A stretch of 44,225 nucleotides of DNA, from NCBI GenBank assembly GCA_949289305.1, contig CASENB010000025.1, positions 1 through 44,225 on the forward strand, read 5' to 3'. Within the stretch, counting starts at the first letter, position 1. The number at the start of each line of letters is the position of its first letter. Below the pieces are notes generated by a model. The model saw nothing but the letters and a program-made list of their open reading frames with translations, did not search any database and was not told where the DNA came from. Positions 42,916 to 44,225 of this stretch are shown piece by piece. This stretch comes from an uncultured Spirochaetales bacterium (GTDB lineage Bacteria; Spirochaetota; Spirochaetia; Sphaerochaetales; Sphaerochaetaceae). The translations under genes were made by a program, and so were the position numbers.

Positions 42916-42956
42916 TAGGTCGTCTTTATAGGCGACCTATTATATTGCCTTTTTAT
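42916..42956 (+). terminator. Terminator of the lipoprotein/outer-membrane protein operon
   Basis: TAGGTCGTC (42916-42924) pairs with GGCGACCTA (42931-42939) with one G-U, followed by TTATATTGCCTTTTTAT. Confidence 0.85.
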
Positions 42957-43195
42957 AGTCAAAATCATATTCAAGAAAAATATTTTATCATTATCTTTCC
43001 GAATTTTTTGAACAAAACGCGACTTTTTCCCCTTAGATATATAGAAGGAATAAAAGGCCTGAGTCTTGTCCTTCGTATCAAAAAGGAGGATCTATATGAA
43101 TAGTGAGGAAAAAGATCCTAAGAAGAGGAAGGAGGACGAGTTCGTAGAGAGCGTAATGAGCTCCAACTTCATGGAGGACAGCGCATTCAAGTTCA
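42941..43195 (+). repeat. Rpn leader and 5' coding repeat, second copy
   Basis: From TATATTG after the operon terminator through the ATG at 43096 and about 100 bases of coding sequence, this is repeated almost base for base 1,079 bp further on (44020-44225). The part from CGAATTTTTTGAAC onward is also present inverted at 1-196. It includes TTGAAC, a TAGATATATAG box and AAAAAGGAGGATCT, probably the promoter and ribosome binding site of the Rpn genes. Confidence 0.88.
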
Positions 43196-43959
43196 TCACC
43201 TCGGTCGAAAGGGAGAACGGCTATCCCGTCGCATCCTACATCCTTAAGACCCTCGGCTTTGAGTTCGACAGAATAGAGAACGTAGAAGTGCAGAAGGAGT
43301 ACATCAGTCTTTGGGCAAAGGCGGTAAGGCCGGATGTGACTGTAAGGACGAACAGCATATTAGTGACGCTAGATATGCAAAATGAGAAAGAAGCAGATCT
43401 CGCAGACAGGGTAATGGAGTATGCTATCTCTGTAGCGCTCTCATCATCTCAAAAGGGGGAGAAGTACAGGATACTTGATCATAAGACTTGGGTGGTGTTC
43501 CTGTGCAACTTCGATCTTTTCGGAGGAGGAGAAGTGGTTTATACTTTCCAAATGGGAGGGAAGGACTTCGAGAAGTATTTCAAAGGCTTCGAGATGGGAA
43601 TAAAGATAGTCAACCTAAAAGCTGCAAGAAAGCTTAAAGGAGACGAACTTGGAACATTGGCAAGGGATCTGGATGAAAGAGACCCTCACAAGATGGAGAG
43701 CAATACATTTAAATATGCGGCTAAAAATTACAAGCTGAAGGAAGAAGGGAGGAATAAGATGAGTAGTGAAGCAAGAAAGATATACGAAGAAGGAATGAAA
43801 GAGGCCAAAAAAGAAGCAAAAAAAGAAGCCATAAGAGAAAGAAGCATTGAAGTTGCAAAGGATATGTTAGAATCTAAAGAATACTCATATGAACAGATTT
43901 CTAAAATATCCCGTCTTAGCATGGCAGAAGTGAGAAATCTTGCAGTAAGTTATTCATAA
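43096..43959 (+). CDS. Rpn-family PD-(D/E)XK nuclease/transposase
   Basis: 287 residues from ATG at 43096, preceded by AAAAAGGAGGATCT; the 10-codon extension to 43066 would begin inside the conserved leader. The family (PF12784-like, annotated as recombination-promoting nuclease or putative transposase) is recognised from KEDEFVESVMSSNFMEDSAFK, the RPDVTVR motif (about residue 78) with the metal-binding Asp, and LDMQNE (about residue 92), where D-x-Q stands for the (D/E)xK element as is usual in the family. The C-terminal region is a Lys/Glu coiled coil (KEAKKEAKKEAIRERSIEVA). The gene looks intact. A second copy begins 1,079 bp downstream and a third is inverted at the left edge. Confidence 0.85.
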   Translation: MNSEEKDPKKRKEDEFVESVMSSNFMEDSAFKFITSVERENGYPVASYILKTLGFEFDRIENVEVQKEYISLWAKAVRPDVTVRTNSILVTLDMQNEKEADLADRVMEYAISVALSSSQKGEKYRILDHKTWVVFLCNFDLFGGGEVVYTFQMGGKDFEKYFKGFEMGIKIVNLKAARKLKGDELGTLARDLDERDPHKMESNTFKYAAKNYKLKEEGRNKMSSEARKIYEEGMKEAKKEAKKEAIRERSIEVAKDMLESKEYSYEQISKISRLSMAEVRNLAVSYS

Positions 43960-43992
43960 TAACGAGATGAATATTTATTCTTTAATCACAAG

Positions 43993-44032
43993 AGCATTGG
44001 TGTTTTTCACTGATGCTTTTTATATTGTTTTT
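43993..44032 (+). terminator. Terminator of the Rpn gene
   Basis: AGCATTGGTG (43993-44002) pairs with CACTGATGCT (44008-44017) through ten pairs including G-U, followed by TTTTATATTGTTTTTTC. Confidence 0.85.
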
Positions 44033-44225
44033 TCATAGTCAAAACCATATTCAGAAAAATATTTTATCATTATCTTTCCAAATTTTTTGAACAAAACGCG
44101 ACTTTTTCCCCTTAGATATATAGAAGGAATAAAAGGCCTGAGTCTTGTCCTTCGTATCAAAAAGGAGGATCTGTATGAATAGAGGAGAAAAAGATCCTAA
44201 GAGGAGGAAGGAGGACGAGTTCGTA
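44020..44225 (+). repeat. Rpn leader and 5' coding repeat, third copy
   Basis: It is the same unit as at 42941, offset by 1,079 bp with few differences (for example CCAAA for CGAATT-context bases and CTGT for CTAT before the start). It runs off the window, so the repeat is part of a tandem array of unknown length. Confidence 0.88.
44175..44225 (+). CDS. Rpn-family PD-(D/E)XK nuclease/transposase, 5' end only
   Basis: Seventeen codons (MNRGEKDPKRRKEDEFV) are visible, with AAAAAGGAGGATCTGT in front of the ATG. These codons match the inverted copy at the left edge base for base and differ from the neighbour at 43096 at about five positions. The family assignment is by identity with that full-length copy. 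Whether the gene is complete cannot be seen. Confidence 0.8.
   Translation, partial: MNRGEKDPKRRKEDEFV

Noticed and set aside
43066..43095. Ten-codon N-terminal extension of the Rpn gene
   Set aside because: These bases belong to the conserved noncoding leader and include the ribosome binding site; the leftmost copy has an extra base further up the leader, so no long frame is conserved.
1..44225. tRNA, rRNA or CRISPR arrays
   Set aside because: I saw no cloverleaf-like GGTTCRAATCC segments, no rRNA motifs and no regularly spaced identical repeats with unique spacers.

Overview
The window reads as a piece of chromosome from an anaerobic, host-associated-looking spirochaete, most likely Sphaerochaetaceae or a Treponema relative. 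This is inferred from gene content and not from a marker gene. Pointers are [FeFe]-hydrogenase maturases, a single-chain pyruvate:ferredoxin oxidoreductase, a 6-phosphofructokinase of the mixed GGDGT/PKTIDND type, divergent xanthine-dehydrogenase-like genes, loosely lipoboxed lipoproteins and multicopy Rpn-type PD-(D/E)XK genes. Base composition is moderate over most of the window and clearly AT-richer from about 34.9 to 41.6 kb.

Layout. 0-2.4 kb is a degraded edge: the 5' end of an Rpn gene leaving to the left, a patatin-like remnant, a small secreted acidic protein with a good terminator, ogt, and a NUDIX hydrolase pseudogene with stops and a frameshift. 2.4-6.4 kb is an H-cluster maturation operon read leftwards (TM1266-like regulator, hydE, hydG, hydF). 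6.5-12.9 kb is a LacI-controlled catabolic operon, also leftwards: lacI, tctC, tctB, tctA and two Gfo/Idh/MocA dehydrogenases, with a promoter and two LacI-type palindromes in front. A truncated IS200-type element sits at 13.0-13.2 kb. 13.3-18.4 kb is a leftward run of ligA, aminotransferase, ModE-like HTH and phosphofructokinase.

18.6-28.1 kb is a rightward run of three xanthine-dehydrogenase-like subunits directly joined to dnaE, yggT and recG. The molybdopterin subunit has lost recognisable active-site motifs. A candidate orphan small RNA with its own promoter and terminator lies at about 28.14-28.24 kb on the minus strand. It is followed by rsmD, an acyl-ACP thioesterase, slyX and a WYL-type regulator, then a large leftward nifJ.

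34.9-44.2 kb is accessory: an McrB-like GTPase with a LlaJI-type nuclease and no methyltransferase beside it, two divergent lipoproteins around a repeat-bearing control region, a lipoprotein/outer-membrane-barrel pair, and a tandem pair of Rpn genes. The Rpn leader and first codons are almost identical at both window ends, in inverted orientation, so about 43 kb is bracketed by inverted repeats.

Coordination. PFOR and the hydrogenase maturases suggest fermentative ferredoxin reduction with H2 turnover, but no hydrogenase catalytic subunit is in the window. The tct/dehydrogenase operon looks like inducible uptake and oxidation of a carboxylated or polyol-like substrate. The most unusual pieces are the catalytically doubtful XDH-like complex in the dnaE operon, the orphan small RNA, the methyltransferase-less McrB/LlaJI pair, and the homogenised Rpn leaders.
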